In this document: in pieces, positions 1 through 9,200 of the stretch
How the letters are laid out: every line of letters starts with the position of its first letter
How positions within the stretch are numbered: the stretch's first letter is position 1
NCBI RefSeq assembly: GCF_000159955.1
Contig: NZ_GG695980.1
Coordinates: forward strand, 27,910-79,319
DNA from: Paenibacillus sp. oral taxon 786 str. D14
GTDB lineage: Bacteria > Bacillota > Bacilli > Paenibacillales > Paenibacillaceae
Length of the DNA: 51,410 nt
Reading direction: 5' to 3'
Made by a program: the position numbers and the translations under genes
Notes under the pieces: generated by a model
Told to the model about the DNA's origin: nothing
Seen by the model: only the letters and a program-made list of their open reading frames with translations
The model's database searches: none

Positions 1-1
1 A

Positions 2-1270
2 TAAAGCAATCATATTGGTAACAAGCCGCTTCATTCGATCGATAATGTCAGACCATGTGGTCGATTGCTGGAGTTCGCGCTGTAGATCCGCTAATTCTCC
101 GATTGCCCATTTGGAATCGGTAGCATTGGCTAGCAAATATTTGTTGAGGTATAGGTACAAGTCCACACAGAACCATTCTACCATTAGATAAGTAGAGCTT
201 GGATCTTGTACGATCGCTCCAAGTCGGCGTTCTATCCAACGATGTACTTTATCAGTATCCAATTTGTTAATCCATTCTCCCAGCAGCTTCGCATCCTCAT
301 TCCCGATAAACGATTTGCGCTGGGTATTATGAGAGGACTCCATCACTTGATTAAACTGATAAATGCGATTGCTGCCATGTAGAATGGCATTCCGAACAAG
401 TTGCTTCGCCTCCCGATAGCTCTCCTGCACCTTGGCAATTTCTATCTGATAAGGGCCAACACCGATTGTAACGCTTAGTTTCAAATATTTGCGAATACCG
501 AAAGATATAGATTCCAGTGTTGAGACTACAACCGCTGCATCTTGTCCATCTTTAAGACCCAACACGTATACAAGCTCATAACGTCTCAAGGAATGGTGGA
601 CAAATATTCCTTGTAATCGATTCGTTAAAAATCGTTCTGTTACAATATTTTTGATAGCGAACCACAAGAGTTCCTCCTCCTCAACTCCGAAGGATTCATG
701 CGGCATCTTGAACGGCTCCAGTTGGATAACGATCGCTGTGAACCTATTCGCATAAGCAGCCAATTCGTCTAATTCTTCAACGGCAACAGAAAAGTCCTCT
801 TCTTGAAGAAATTGAGTCAACGCCTGCTGCTTCGCAGCTTCTTGACTGACCTCGGCTACTATCTTCAGCTCCTTGATCATATGATTAGTCTGCATCTCGG
901 ATTCCTTCTGTTCAAGCAGAGTAGTGAGTGTCGTGTACAGCTCTTCGTCTTCAACCGGCTTGACAAGATAATTGCATACCCCAAGGCGAATCGCCTGACG
1001 AGCATATTCGAACTGGTCATATCCGGTAACGATAACAAACTTCACTTTTGGATCGAGCTCTATCGCCTGTCGAATAAAGCTCAAGCCATCCATTCCCGGC
1101 ATATGAATATCTGTAATAATAACATCCGGTCGATATTCCTTTATAAGCTCAAGCCCCTTAACACCATCACCACCCTCAGCGATAACTGCAACGGGCAATT
1201 GAATTTGTCGAATCTTGTGAACAATACCCTGACGGATAATCGGCTCATCATCAAGAACGATAATGTTCAT
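2..1270 (-). CDS. YesN-type response regulator, C-terminus beyond window
   Basis: Receiver protein of a two-component system. The frame opens at an ATG at 1270 and runs without a stop to the window edge, so about 423 residues are visible and the expected C-terminal AraC-type helix-turn-helix is outside. The receiver domain occupies about residues 1-120: acidic pair in VLDDEP, phospho-acceptor Asp near residue 54 in ITDIHMPGMDG, and the conserved Lys in LVKPVEDEE. The middle region resembles the linker of YesN-like regulators. The start overlaps the end of the kinase gene by 20 bases, which suggests translational coupling. By analogy with other YesMN pairs it probably controls a nearby sugar ABC transporter, likely to the left of the window. 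The family call is firm; the target is inference. Confidence 0.9.
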   Translation of the reverse strand, partial: MNIIVLDDEPIIRQGIVHKIRQIQLPVAVIAEGGDGVKGLELIKEYRPDVIITDIHMPGMDGLSFIRQAIELDPKVKFVIVTGYDQFEYARQAIRLGVCNYLVKPVEDEELYTTLTTLLEQKESEMQTNHMIKELKIVAEVSQEAAKQQALTQFLQEEDFSVAVEELDELAAYANRFTAIVIQLEPFKMPHESFGVEEEELLWFAIKNIVTERFLTNRLQGIFVHHSLRRYELVYVLGLKDGQDAAVVVSTLESISFGIRKYLKLSVTIGVGPYQIEIAKVQESYREAKQLVRNAILHGSNRIYQFNQVMESSHNTQRKSFIGNEDAKLLGEWINKLDTDKVHRWIERRLGAIVQDPSSTYLMVEWFCVDLYLYLNKYLLANATDSKWAIGELADLQRELQQSTTWSDIIDRMKRLVTNMIAL

Positions 1271-3095
1271 CCTGCTCTCCTTCCTGCTCTGGCAAGCTCA
1301 TTTTGATCGTTATAGTAAAGGTTGTGCCGTATTCCTCATCACTGCTAAATGAAAGACCATATGGAGAACCATATAGCATTCGTATACGAGCTTTTACGTT
1401 TCTCAAGCCTATTGAAGAGTGACTACTCTTGCCTTCATCATCAATTGAACCGTCGTGCAGCAGATGATGAAGCCAACGCTGACGCTCCTCATTCATAATA
1501 GCTCCGTTATTCCATATCCTCACCTGCAAGCTGTCATCATCAATACGCTCCGCCTCGACTCGAACGGTTCCTCCTTCAATACTGGGACTAATGCCATGAT
1601 TCACGCTATTTTCTACAACCGGCTGGAATAGCAACTTCGGAACAGGCACCTTCTCAAGTCCCGGCTCCAGATATATGGAGTAGTCCAAACGACTATCGAA
1701 TCGTATCTTCTGTATCGACAGATACAGTCGTATTTGTTGAAATTCTGCTGCTAGATTGGATACATCATTGCCATTAATATTGTATCTGAACATCTTGGCC
1801 AACGACCTGCTGATCGTTGACACCCGATCGTCTCCATTCACAGAAGCAATACTGTCGATGATGCCAAGTGTATTATAGAGAAAATGCGGATTAATCTGAG
1901 ATTGTAACGATTTGATTTCAGCATTTTTTTTCACAATTTCCGATTCATACACTTTGCTGATCAGACGATTTATTTCTCGTGTCATTCGATTGAAGGATGT
2001 ACTCAAATAGCCGATCTCATCCTCTGTTCGTACCGGAAGAGTAACAGAATAATTCCCCTTCTCAATCGCTTTCATCCCTTTGCTCAGTTCCTTGAGCGGG
2101 GTTATGGTACGCGACGAAATCCAGCCAGCCAACAGCATGGAGACCATTAAAGTGAAACCGCCAATCCACATCGTGCGCTTTGTCAAGTCATTCACTGAAT
2201 TCGTCAACAACCGATCAGGCACTTCAGATACAAGGAGCCAGCCTGTTTGACCAAGACTCTCGAAGACAATAAGCTGATCTTCAGAGAAGCTTGTCCGGTA
2301 ATAATATCCTTTGTCTACTGTACGTATCATATCCAGCTCCTCTGCAGATAGAACCTGACTGCTTCTCTCATCCATCATGGTAGAGTAAACAATCGTTCCG
2401 TTCTGCTTATCGATGATATATGTGCGATTCGTACCATCTCTCTCGATTTCCATCAACCATTGCTTCAAGAATTCAGGGGAGAGCATATAGATCATTACAC
2501 CAATAATAGGACCAGGAGAGGTCAGAGAAATATTACGAATAGCCTGCACATACGATAGTGTATAATCCAGCTGATTGGAACTGACGCTATACATATGTGT
2601 AGAGATCCACTCTCCCCTTCCATTTCCTTCTATAGCAATACTATTCAATCGACGCATCTCATCCTCAGAAATAGAGGTATTGATCATGCCGCCGACTCTC
2701 ATTGAGACTCCATCCAGCTGCGATATGACTACATTAGACACAATGGGGTGATTATATAAAAAGTTGGAAATTTTGCTTCTATAGGAGCTTTGGCCTTCGG
2801 GATCTGTTTCCATTCCCCGTACAAATTGATGAAAGTCGGAATCGCCAAAATAATTCCAGGCAAAACTCTTTACATTCGATAGATACGCGTTAAGTGTCGA
2901 GGCCGATTGCTGCGTCATACTCACACGCATATCAACAGCCTGCAATCTTAAATCAGCAGCTGTTCGTGTATAGAAGTCATATACAAGAATGAAGATAATA
3001 AGTGCAATAATGAATGTAAAAGAAAAAAGCACCTTGCGATATAAGGACTTTCCGATATAACGGTAAAGCGAAATCTTTCTTAAGAACGACCGCAA
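1251..3095 (-). CDS. YesM-type sensor histidine kinase
   Basis: Membrane sensor kinase of 614 residues, partner of the overlapping response regulator. The start is a TTG at 3095 with an AAGGATGG ribosome site upstream; the better-looking ATG in that site is out of frame. Features in order: a transmembrane helix at about 21-42, an extracellular sensor region to about 300, a second helix at about 307-327, a HAMP segment, then a His_kinase domain with the phospho-acceptor His in QINPHFLYNTLG, and a HATPase_c domain ending with GLRNVKARIRMLYG. This is the usual length and order for sensors that respond to extracellular sugars in Bacilli. The ligand cannot be told from sequence. Confidence 0.9.
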   Translation of the reverse strand: MRSFLRKISLYRYIGKSLYRKVLFSFTFIIALIIFILVYDFYTRTAADLRLQAVDMRVSMTQQSASTLNAYLSNVKSFAWNYFGDSDFHQFVRGMETDPEGQSSYRSKISNFLYNHPIVSNVVISQLDGVSMRVGGMINTSISEDEMRRLNSIAIEGNGRGEWISTHMYSVSSNQLDYTLSYVQAIRNISLTSPGPIIGVMIYMLSPEFLKQWLMEIERDGTNRTYIIDKQNGTIVYSTMMDERSSQVLSAEELDMIRTVDKGYYYRTSFSEDQLIVFESLGQTGWLLVSEVPDRLLTNSVNDLTKRTMWIGGFTLMVSMLLAGWISSRTITPLKELSKGMKAIEKGNYSVTLPVRTEDEIGYLSTSFNRMTREINRLISKVYESEIVKKNAEIKSLQSQINPHFLYNTLGIIDSIASVNGDDRVSTISRSLAKMFRYNINGNDVSNLAAEFQQIRLYLSIQKIRFDSRLDYSIYLEPGLEKVPVPKLLFQPVVENSVNHGISPSIEGGTVRVEAERIDDDSLQVRIWNNGAIMNEERQRWLHHLLHDGSIDDEGKSSHSSIGLRNVKARIRMLYGSPYGLSFSSDEEYGTTFTITIKMSLPEQEGEQDEHYRS

Positions 3096-3138
3096 TCCAG
3101 TTTCACCATCCTTGCTATCTATTCATCCGGTTAATGCG

Positions 3139-3168
3139 ATCTTACATGGTTTCACTAACCTATTGCAA
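3139..3168 (-). promoter_or_regulatory. Candidate promoter of the two-component operon
   Basis: On the minus strand TTGCAA (3163-3168) and TAAGAT (3139-3144) are separated by 18 bases, about 45 bases upstream of the kinase start. The match is moderate. A second AT-rich -10-like TATAAT lies further upstream near 3230 but has a poor -35. The remaining stretch 3240-3510 shows no gene or clear structure. Confidence 0.4.
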
Positions 3169-3512
3169 GATGAATGCTTGGAATCAAAAATAGAAATGAG
3201 CGCTGTTACAAGCTCGCTGAACTCAATTATATAACACACCTAATGAAACAAATATTACTCAGCATGCGACGCAAGACTCCGTCTGCTAGCACGTTCATGA
3301 TAAATAAGCTTGCTTTTGGCATAAATAATGCAGCTTGAAATCTTTGCCTACTCAAGTGCTTTGTTTAGTTGAGACATCAGCATTTCAGTCATTCCTTACT
3401 ATATTTTTGCATGATTTTATTATTAATCTCCCTCACGCTGGCTGGAGGCTTGGCACTCCCCGCGACTGGACTTACATCACCTAGAAGAGGCGATTCGCTG
3501 AGCGTTCCGTTC

Positions 3513-3567
3513 AAAAAAAAGACCATCGAGCCAAACATTTAAAAAAACAATGTCTGACTCAATGGTC
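3513..3567 (-). terminator. Rho-independent terminator after sulfatase 1
   Basis: Read on the minus strand, a long imperfect stem (arms about 3548-3567 and 3521-3540; outer arms GACCAT and ATGGTC) is followed directly by eight T residues (plus-strand A-run 3513-3520). It lies about 60 bases past the sulfatase stop codon. Confidence 0.85.
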
Positions 3568-3628
3568 TGTCGATTATTGGGAACAACCCCTATCCACTTT
3601 GAAACCTCAGGTTCTGGTGTATCTGTTT

Positions 3629-5137
3629 CTAAGCGTGATATATTCTTGGCATCGCTAGCGGTTCCTTGCCAAGCTCGGCCCATACATACTTCAGCAGAAG
3701 CTCCGACTTCAAGTTTGCGTAGGACGGATCATTCCATCGATTATTCAACTCGCCAGGGTCCTCCTGAAGATCGAACAGTTCGCCGTATGGCTGATTGTAA
3801 TAAACCGTCAGCTTGTAGCGCTGATCGACATACGTACGCTGATGAATCGTCGTCGGTTCATGTCGGAATTCGCAGATGATATGGTCGCGCGCACTGCTCT
3901 TGCTACCCGTCCATACTGCAGACTGATCAACGCCAGTCATCCAGACCGGAATTGGCAGCCCTGCAAATGACAAAAACGTCGGTGCGAGATCGACAAGCGA
4001 CACGAGCGCATCCGATTGTACATTCGCTGGCACCTTGCCCGGATAACGGACGATGAACGGCAACTTGATCAAGTCCTCGTACATGAAGCCACCTTTCGCC
4101 TGCAGCCCATGCTGACCGAAGAAATGGCCGTGATCTGTTGTAAACACTACAATCGTATCCTCGGCAAGACCGAGTTCATCCAAACGATCCAGAATACGTC
4201 CGATGTACTTATCCATCATACTGATCATGCCGTAATACGTTGCAACAAGCTGTTTGCGCTCCGACTCAGGCATCAAGTGGGAGTGGTAGCCATGAATAGC
4301 CTGCCCAGTCTCCTTCCAAGCCGAGAAGTCCGGACTCTTCTGCTGCGTCATCCCGAAATGTGGCGGGTTGTTATCATGCTCACCAGGAGATACTTCAGGA
4401 ATGGTCAGCGACTCGGGATCATACATCGTATCCCACGGCTCGGACACGAGATACGGCGGATGCGGATCGAAGAAGCTGGCCCACAAGAAGAAGCTCTCGT
4501 TATTGTTCTTATACTGCTCAAGCAACGCATTCGTACGCTCCGCAATCCATGTATTGTAATGGTACTCTTCAGGCAAGTCCCATCGATGCAGTTGCTTCGG
4601 ACTCATCGTACCCGTCGGCGGCAAGAAATAATCGCGCCAGTTTGTACAGCCCTTCTCCTCCATCCAAATCGCATAATGTTGCCCAACATGAGCCTCGTTC
4701 GTATGATTGCGTGCAAGCTCGACATGGTCGAAGCCATAGAAGCTGTCACTGAACTGACGCCAGTAGTCAAGATCCTGCAGCAGCGGATATGACTCCAGCG
4801 ATGGATATTCCTCATTCCCCATTAAAGGTTGAAAATGTGCCTTGCCGACCAGAGCCGTACGATAGCCTGCCTCCTTGAAATTAGTCCCGACAACGGGCCG
4901 ATCCTCCAGTAGCTTCGTACCAAGCGTCCACGCCCCATGCTGACTCGGATATAGTCCAGTGATGATGGAAGCGCGGGTCGGCGTGCATGTCGGATTTGGG
5001 CAATACGCCCTCGTGAAGGTCGTCCCTTCTTGCACAAGACGGTCCAGATTCGGTGTCGACAGCTCCGGATTGAAGGCACCGATCGTATTCCAATGCTGCT
5101 GGTCGCTCGTAATTAGTAAAATGTTCGGTTTTTTCAT
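3629..5137 (-). CDS. Family S1 sulfatase, predicted cytosolic
   Basis: Type I sulfatase of 502 residues that would hydrolyse a sulfate ester on an imported sugar. The N-terminal metal-binding motif LLITSDQQ and the formylglycine signature CTPTR (Cys51) are present, followed by the ASIITGLYPSQHG helix; a later TTDHGHFFG segment supplies further metal ligands. The protein starts directly with the fold (MKKPNILLIT), with no signal peptide, so it should act in the cytosol on sulfated oligosaccharides. The ATG at 5137 has an AAGGAG ribosome site nine bases upstream. It diverges from an AraC regulator and ends at a strong terminator. The Cys must be converted to formylglycine by an enzyme not present in the window. 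The substrate (for example L-galactose-6-sulfate) is inference from the neighbouring agarase-like genes. Confidence 0.9.
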   Translation of the reverse strand: MKKPNILLITSDQQHWNTIGAFNPELSTPNLDRLVQEGTTFTRAYCPNPTCTPTRASIITGLYPSQHGAWTLGTKLLEDRPVVGTNFKEAGYRTALVGKAHFQPLMGNEEYPSLESYPLLQDLDYWRQFSDSFYGFDHVELARNHTNEAHVGQHYAIWMEEKGCTNWRDYFLPPTGTMSPKQLHRWDLPEEYHYNTWIAERTNALLEQYKNNNESFFLWASFFDPHPPYLVSEPWDTMYDPESLTIPEVSPGEHDNNPPHFGMTQQKSPDFSAWKETGQAIHGYHSHLMPESERKQLVATYYGMISMMDKYIGRILDRLDELGLAEDTIVVFTTDHGHFFGQHGLQAKGGFMYEDLIKLPFIVRYPGKVPANVQSDALVSLVDLAPTFLSFAGLPIPVWMTGVDQSAVWTGSKSSARDHIICEFRHEPTTIHQRTYVDQRYKLTVYYNQPYGELFDLQEDPGELNNRWNDPSYANLKSELLLKYVWAELGKEPLAMPRIYHA

Positions 5138-5167
5138 CGTTCGCCAACTCCTTCTCTTCTATAAATA

Positions 5168-5214
5168 TTTGATATTATTGATATGTTATCAAAATATGTA
5201 CACAGGCTACATAT
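5168..5214. promoter_or_regulatory. Two inverted repeats in the sulfatase/AraC divergent promoter
   Basis: The 126-base gap between the sulfatase and the AraC gene holds two adjacent perfect inverted repeats: TTTGATA (5168-5174) with TATCAAA (5187-5193), and ATATGTA (5194-5200) with TACATAT (5208-5214). Their place between divergent genes suggests an operator for the AraC protein, but this is inference. A TATACT -10-like box for the AraC gene lies just to the right, without a good -35. Confidence 0.45.
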
Positions 5215-5263
5215 CATAATGTTATACTGTTTAACAAAATGTTAGATCAGAGGTTGGTGACAC

Positions 5264-6196
5264 ATGAAGGAATACACCCACGAGTACGCGGACATCCGCA
5301 TGCAGGTGCCGAGCGACCTACAGCGAAGTGCTGGTCTCTATGTGCTCCGCTCCGGTTTCAACCGCGCGAAGCCGGGCTATGATGTCGGGCCGAAGCGAAT
5401 TGAATGTTACAGCTTCCACTTCATACTGAAAGGAAAGCTGTGCCTAGAGGATGAAGAAAACTCACACGAGCTGCAGGAGGGACAGCTGTTCGTCCTGTTC
5501 CCCCATGTCTCCTACAGGTACTACAAGGCAGAAAGCAGTCCAGAACTGTCCCTCAGCTGGATTGCAATGGGAGGGCCGCAGACTTCAGCTGCAGTGGAAG
5601 CACTGGGACTGACACAAAGTCGGCCGTCCATGTCCATACGGTTCAATGCAGAGCTGCGTATCTTGTTACGACGCATCCATACCTCCATGGGCGGACGACC
5701 GTATCAGCAACTCAGCAACGTATACGCACTATTGGATTTGTTGCTGCTCGGATGTGAGCAATCGTCCGGACACCAGCTAACAATGTCCGCAGTAAACCCC
5801 CAAAAAAACGGGCACATGCCGCATAAGGAGCCAATAACTGAAGTGGAGCAACACAAGGGAGAAACGTCCGTCCAAGCACTCTGGCTCGACTATTGCGCAC
5901 GCTACATGCAGCTGCATTATGCAGAGCCGCTGCGGATTGACAACCTTGCTGCCGAGGTAAGTGTTCACCGTTCTCACTTCTCATTTGCCTTCCGTGAGCG
6001 CTTTGGGATGCCGCCTAAAGCCTACTTGACAAAGCTTCGAATGACAAAAGCACACGAGCTCGTCACAACAGACCGAGAAGCGCCCATTCACGAGATCGCA
6101 CTCACTGTCGGATATCCAGATCTGTTCACCTTCACGCGGGCGTTCTCCCGATATTACGGTATATCGCCGAGCGATGCGAGAAGGCAACAAGAATGA
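5264..6196 (+). CDS. AraC-family transcriptional regulator
   Basis: DNA-binding regulator of 310 residues. An N-terminal cupin-like sugar-sensing region (about residues 20-170) is followed by a C-terminal AraC domain with two helix-turn-helix units (about 215-308), including LRIDNLAAEVSVHRSHFS and the closing IHEIALTVGYPDLFTFTRAF. The ATG follows an AGAGG ribosome site. It is transcribed away from sulfatase 1 and probably controls it, perhaps with the wider locus; the inverted repeats between the two genes are candidate sites. It converges on the large secreted enzyme gene. Confidence 0.9.
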   Translation: MKEYTHEYADIRMQVPSDLQRSAGLYVLRSGFNRAKPGYDVGPKRIECYSFHFILKGKLCLEDEENSHELQEGQLFVLFPHVSYRYYKAESSPELSLSWIAMGGPQTSAAVEALGLTQSRPSMSIRFNAELRILLRRIHTSMGGRPYQQLSNVYALLDLLLLGCEQSSGHQLTMSAVNPQKNGHMPHKEPITEVEQHKGETSVQALWLDYCARYMQLHYAEPLRIDNLAAEVSVHRSHFSFAFRERFGMPPKAYLTKLRMTKAHELVTTDREAPIHEIALTVGYPDLFTFTRAFSRYYGISPSDARRQQE

Positions 6197-6239
6197 GCAT
6201 ACAACACAAATTTCTCATTCCCGCAAAAAATAACGCGCA

Positions 6240-6263
6240 AGAGACCTCCATAGAGAAGTCTCT
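6240..6263. terminator. Weak stem-loop between convergent genes
   Basis: A six-base-pair stem (AGAGAC at 6240-6245 with GTCTCT at 6258-6263) lies in the 87-base gap between the AraC gene and the convergent GH86-like gene. T-rich tracts nearby are short on both strands, so termination is only suggested. Confidence 0.35.
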
Positions 6264-6283
6264 CACGCATCTTTTATACCAAA

Positions 6284-9200
6284 CTAGATTAAATCAGAAT
6301 TGACAAGCAATCTACGAACGATCTCAGCTACTTCCGCTCTTGTGATGGCTGCCTTGGGCGCAAGTACATCCGCGCTTCTGCCCATAACAAGACCTGCCTT
6401 AATGCTGGCTGCAATACCGCTTTTTGCATATGCTGCCGCTTCGGTTCTATCCTTGAATTTTGTCAGAATCTCATCCACTTCGCTCATGTCGGCAACAGCC
6501 TCATAACCAGTAATCTCCATTGCTCTTTCCATGATACTCATAACCTGTTCGCGTGTGATCAGTTCATTCGGTCCGAATTGACCATTCGCATAGCCATTGA
6601 TCAAGCCGTACGTTGTTGCAGTATTCAAATAAGCTTCATACCAGCTGTCTCTAGCAATGTCGCTGTATGACGATTCGCCTTCCTCTGCATTTAAGCCAAA
6701 AGCTCTTATTACAATAGCAGTAAACTCGGCACGAGTAATCGAGCGATCAGGCTCGAAGCGAGTGCCGTCAACACCGGATATTATCAATCTGGATCCCAAG
6801 TCATTCACAGTGTTCTCTGCCCAATGTCCAGACATATCCTGAAAATTGACAGGGTTCCAAATGACGGCGTAAGTGCCATTCGTCAGACTGTTCATAATTG
6901 CATAATAGCTGCCATCCTGTTTGACAAATCTAGTTGGAATCGGTTTCACTGTTCCGTCCTCTTCCACCACTACCCCTGTTGTAATTTGAGTCTGGTTAAC
7001 ATCTTCTGGAATGACGATGGATCTCTCAACAAACGTATCGAATGTACGGACTTCTATTGTTTTCTCCTCATAAGTGTAAGTGATATGGAAATCCACAGGT
7101 GGGGACACAACCGTGAATCCGCCCTTCACTGCTGAGCTTTCCAGTGCCTTCTTGGCATCGGCATCCGCTGAACTAATTTTCATATCAATGGATATATCCT
7201 CAAGCTTTACATCCGAGCCCAGTTCTTGAACTAATTCGTTCATATTGATCTGCTGAACAGGAAGCTTATATGAGAAAGTATCGGTCCGTAGTTCAATAAC
7301 AGCATTTTTCTGCTCCAAATCCTTCACACTCTGACCATTAAGCTTGCCGTACACAACATCGGAGCTATTGGCAACAACAATCGCAATGATGGCGTCATTA
7401 TCCATATTGCCCAGACTGTTCTTCAAGAGCTGCTGATCGACAGTAATCGTTGTAACCGTACGATCTCCCTCTTTTGTTGTAACCGATTTGGCAATATTGT
7501 CATGCTTCTTGCCATCCACCAGAACATCTACGTTAGTCGTCTGTGGAATACTTGGCATAGGATTAATCGGACTGTTATTGCCTCCAGGTGAAGTAGGAGT
7601 AGCAGCCTTTTGAAGCACCGTTACTTCAATATCCTTGGTTGTGCTTGCCGCTCCAATCGTGATGGTTGCAGTCAGCGTTACAGTTTGATTCCCGCTCCCA
7701 TACTCAGGTCGCGAAACCGTCCCGTCATTCGTCACTATCGACGGATGGCTGGATATCCATGTAATGCTTGCATTATGCAATCCGACGGATGGCAGCGAAA
7801 TGTGATTCGTTACAGCTTGTGCCGTATCTCCCTCTGCAAAGATTAAGGAGTCTGCCGACAACGCATCCGCCGCTTCGGCTGCTAGCTGCTCCTCAGTGTG
7901 CTCGTTCGGAACATTGCCTATAATTATTCTGTCAAAGGCAAGTGCTGCGTTTGTAATAGGTTCTTCTGTTGGAGAAAATACATAAAATCGAATGGACTTT
8001 ATATTCTCGGTATCAATTGCCGTATTTCTTGGGAAATTGCCATCTGCAAGCCAGGTTCCTCCCGCAACGCCGAAATCTTCAATGCTGATGCTCCGCGAAG
8101 CGTTTGCTCCTAATGCATAATAATAAGTACCTTTAATGTCCGATGTGTCCGAAATTTCTACGCGCAGCTGTATCTTGTAATTTCTCAGATTCGTAACGTC
8201 GAATGTGAATGGATCCTCTCCCAGACTCCAGCCTTCCTCTGGCGCTGTGAAATCAAGGCTGCCTGAGTATGTGCCTGTTGTATCCCATGCATAGGAGGTG
8301 AAGGATGTAAATTCTGTATGAAGCGCTTTGCTGCCGTCAGTCGCGCCTTGTGAGTCTGTCGTTGTCGTCACGGTATCGACATTGTACGTATAATCTACTG
8401 CTTCTCCGTCTTCAAAAGAGATTTTAGCTCCACGATTACCTGTAGGGGTTTCCTTCGTTTTCGTATATTGATCAAAGATCCCCATCGCCTTGGTCAGATC
8501 TTCTAGCGCTGTATTAATTTCACTGTCTGTGGCCAAAGCATCCTGTGCAACAACCTCCGCTTTCATCACTTCAATGTTAAGCGTATCGTGAATATGTTTT
8601 TCCACCCATTTATTTCCTTGTTCAACTTCATTTCCCGTAGATGATACAACAGTTGACGAAAGCTTCGACTTGGCATCCGCGATAGAAGCAGTAAGCGCAT
8701 CAGTAGCCACGCCTGTTGGAGCTTCCTGTTCATCGTACTGAATCATTTGTACGCTTGTAATATAGCCGCCATCTTCCGGAATCATAATGTGAATGGTGTT
8801 GTCCGCCAGCAGCTTACTCGCATCCAGTTCGAATTCGGCAAAGGTTAGCAAATCACCCGGCTTGTTCGTGTACTCCAGATCCTTACTGAAGTTTTGCGTA
8901 TTTGCCGGATTGTCCGGATTGACAACAACGGACATGTCCGTCGTAAATCCGCTGCCTGTTTTGCCAAAGCCTATGCGAAGCGTCGCTTTAGCTAGAGTTG
9001 TCGGCAAACTTTCAATCTTAAACACAGCAGGGGCATTTGGGCTTGTAGGCACAAGCTCCTCAGGAGCATACGCAAACTGTCTCTCCCACGTTTTCGTGAA
9101 CGACGGATTGGAATCAAGCGTGATCTCGAAAACACTCATCTCCTGCACTCTCATGTACACGTTATCCAAATCTGCAACATTCTCTTCCTCATAGGTCAGC

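Noticed and set aside
803..1306. Plus-strand open frame opposite the response regulator
   Set aside because: Antisense shadow of a clear receiver domain.
4016..4792. Plus-strand open frame of 258 codons opposite sulfatase 1
   Set aside because: Antisense shadow; composition follows the sulfatase codons.
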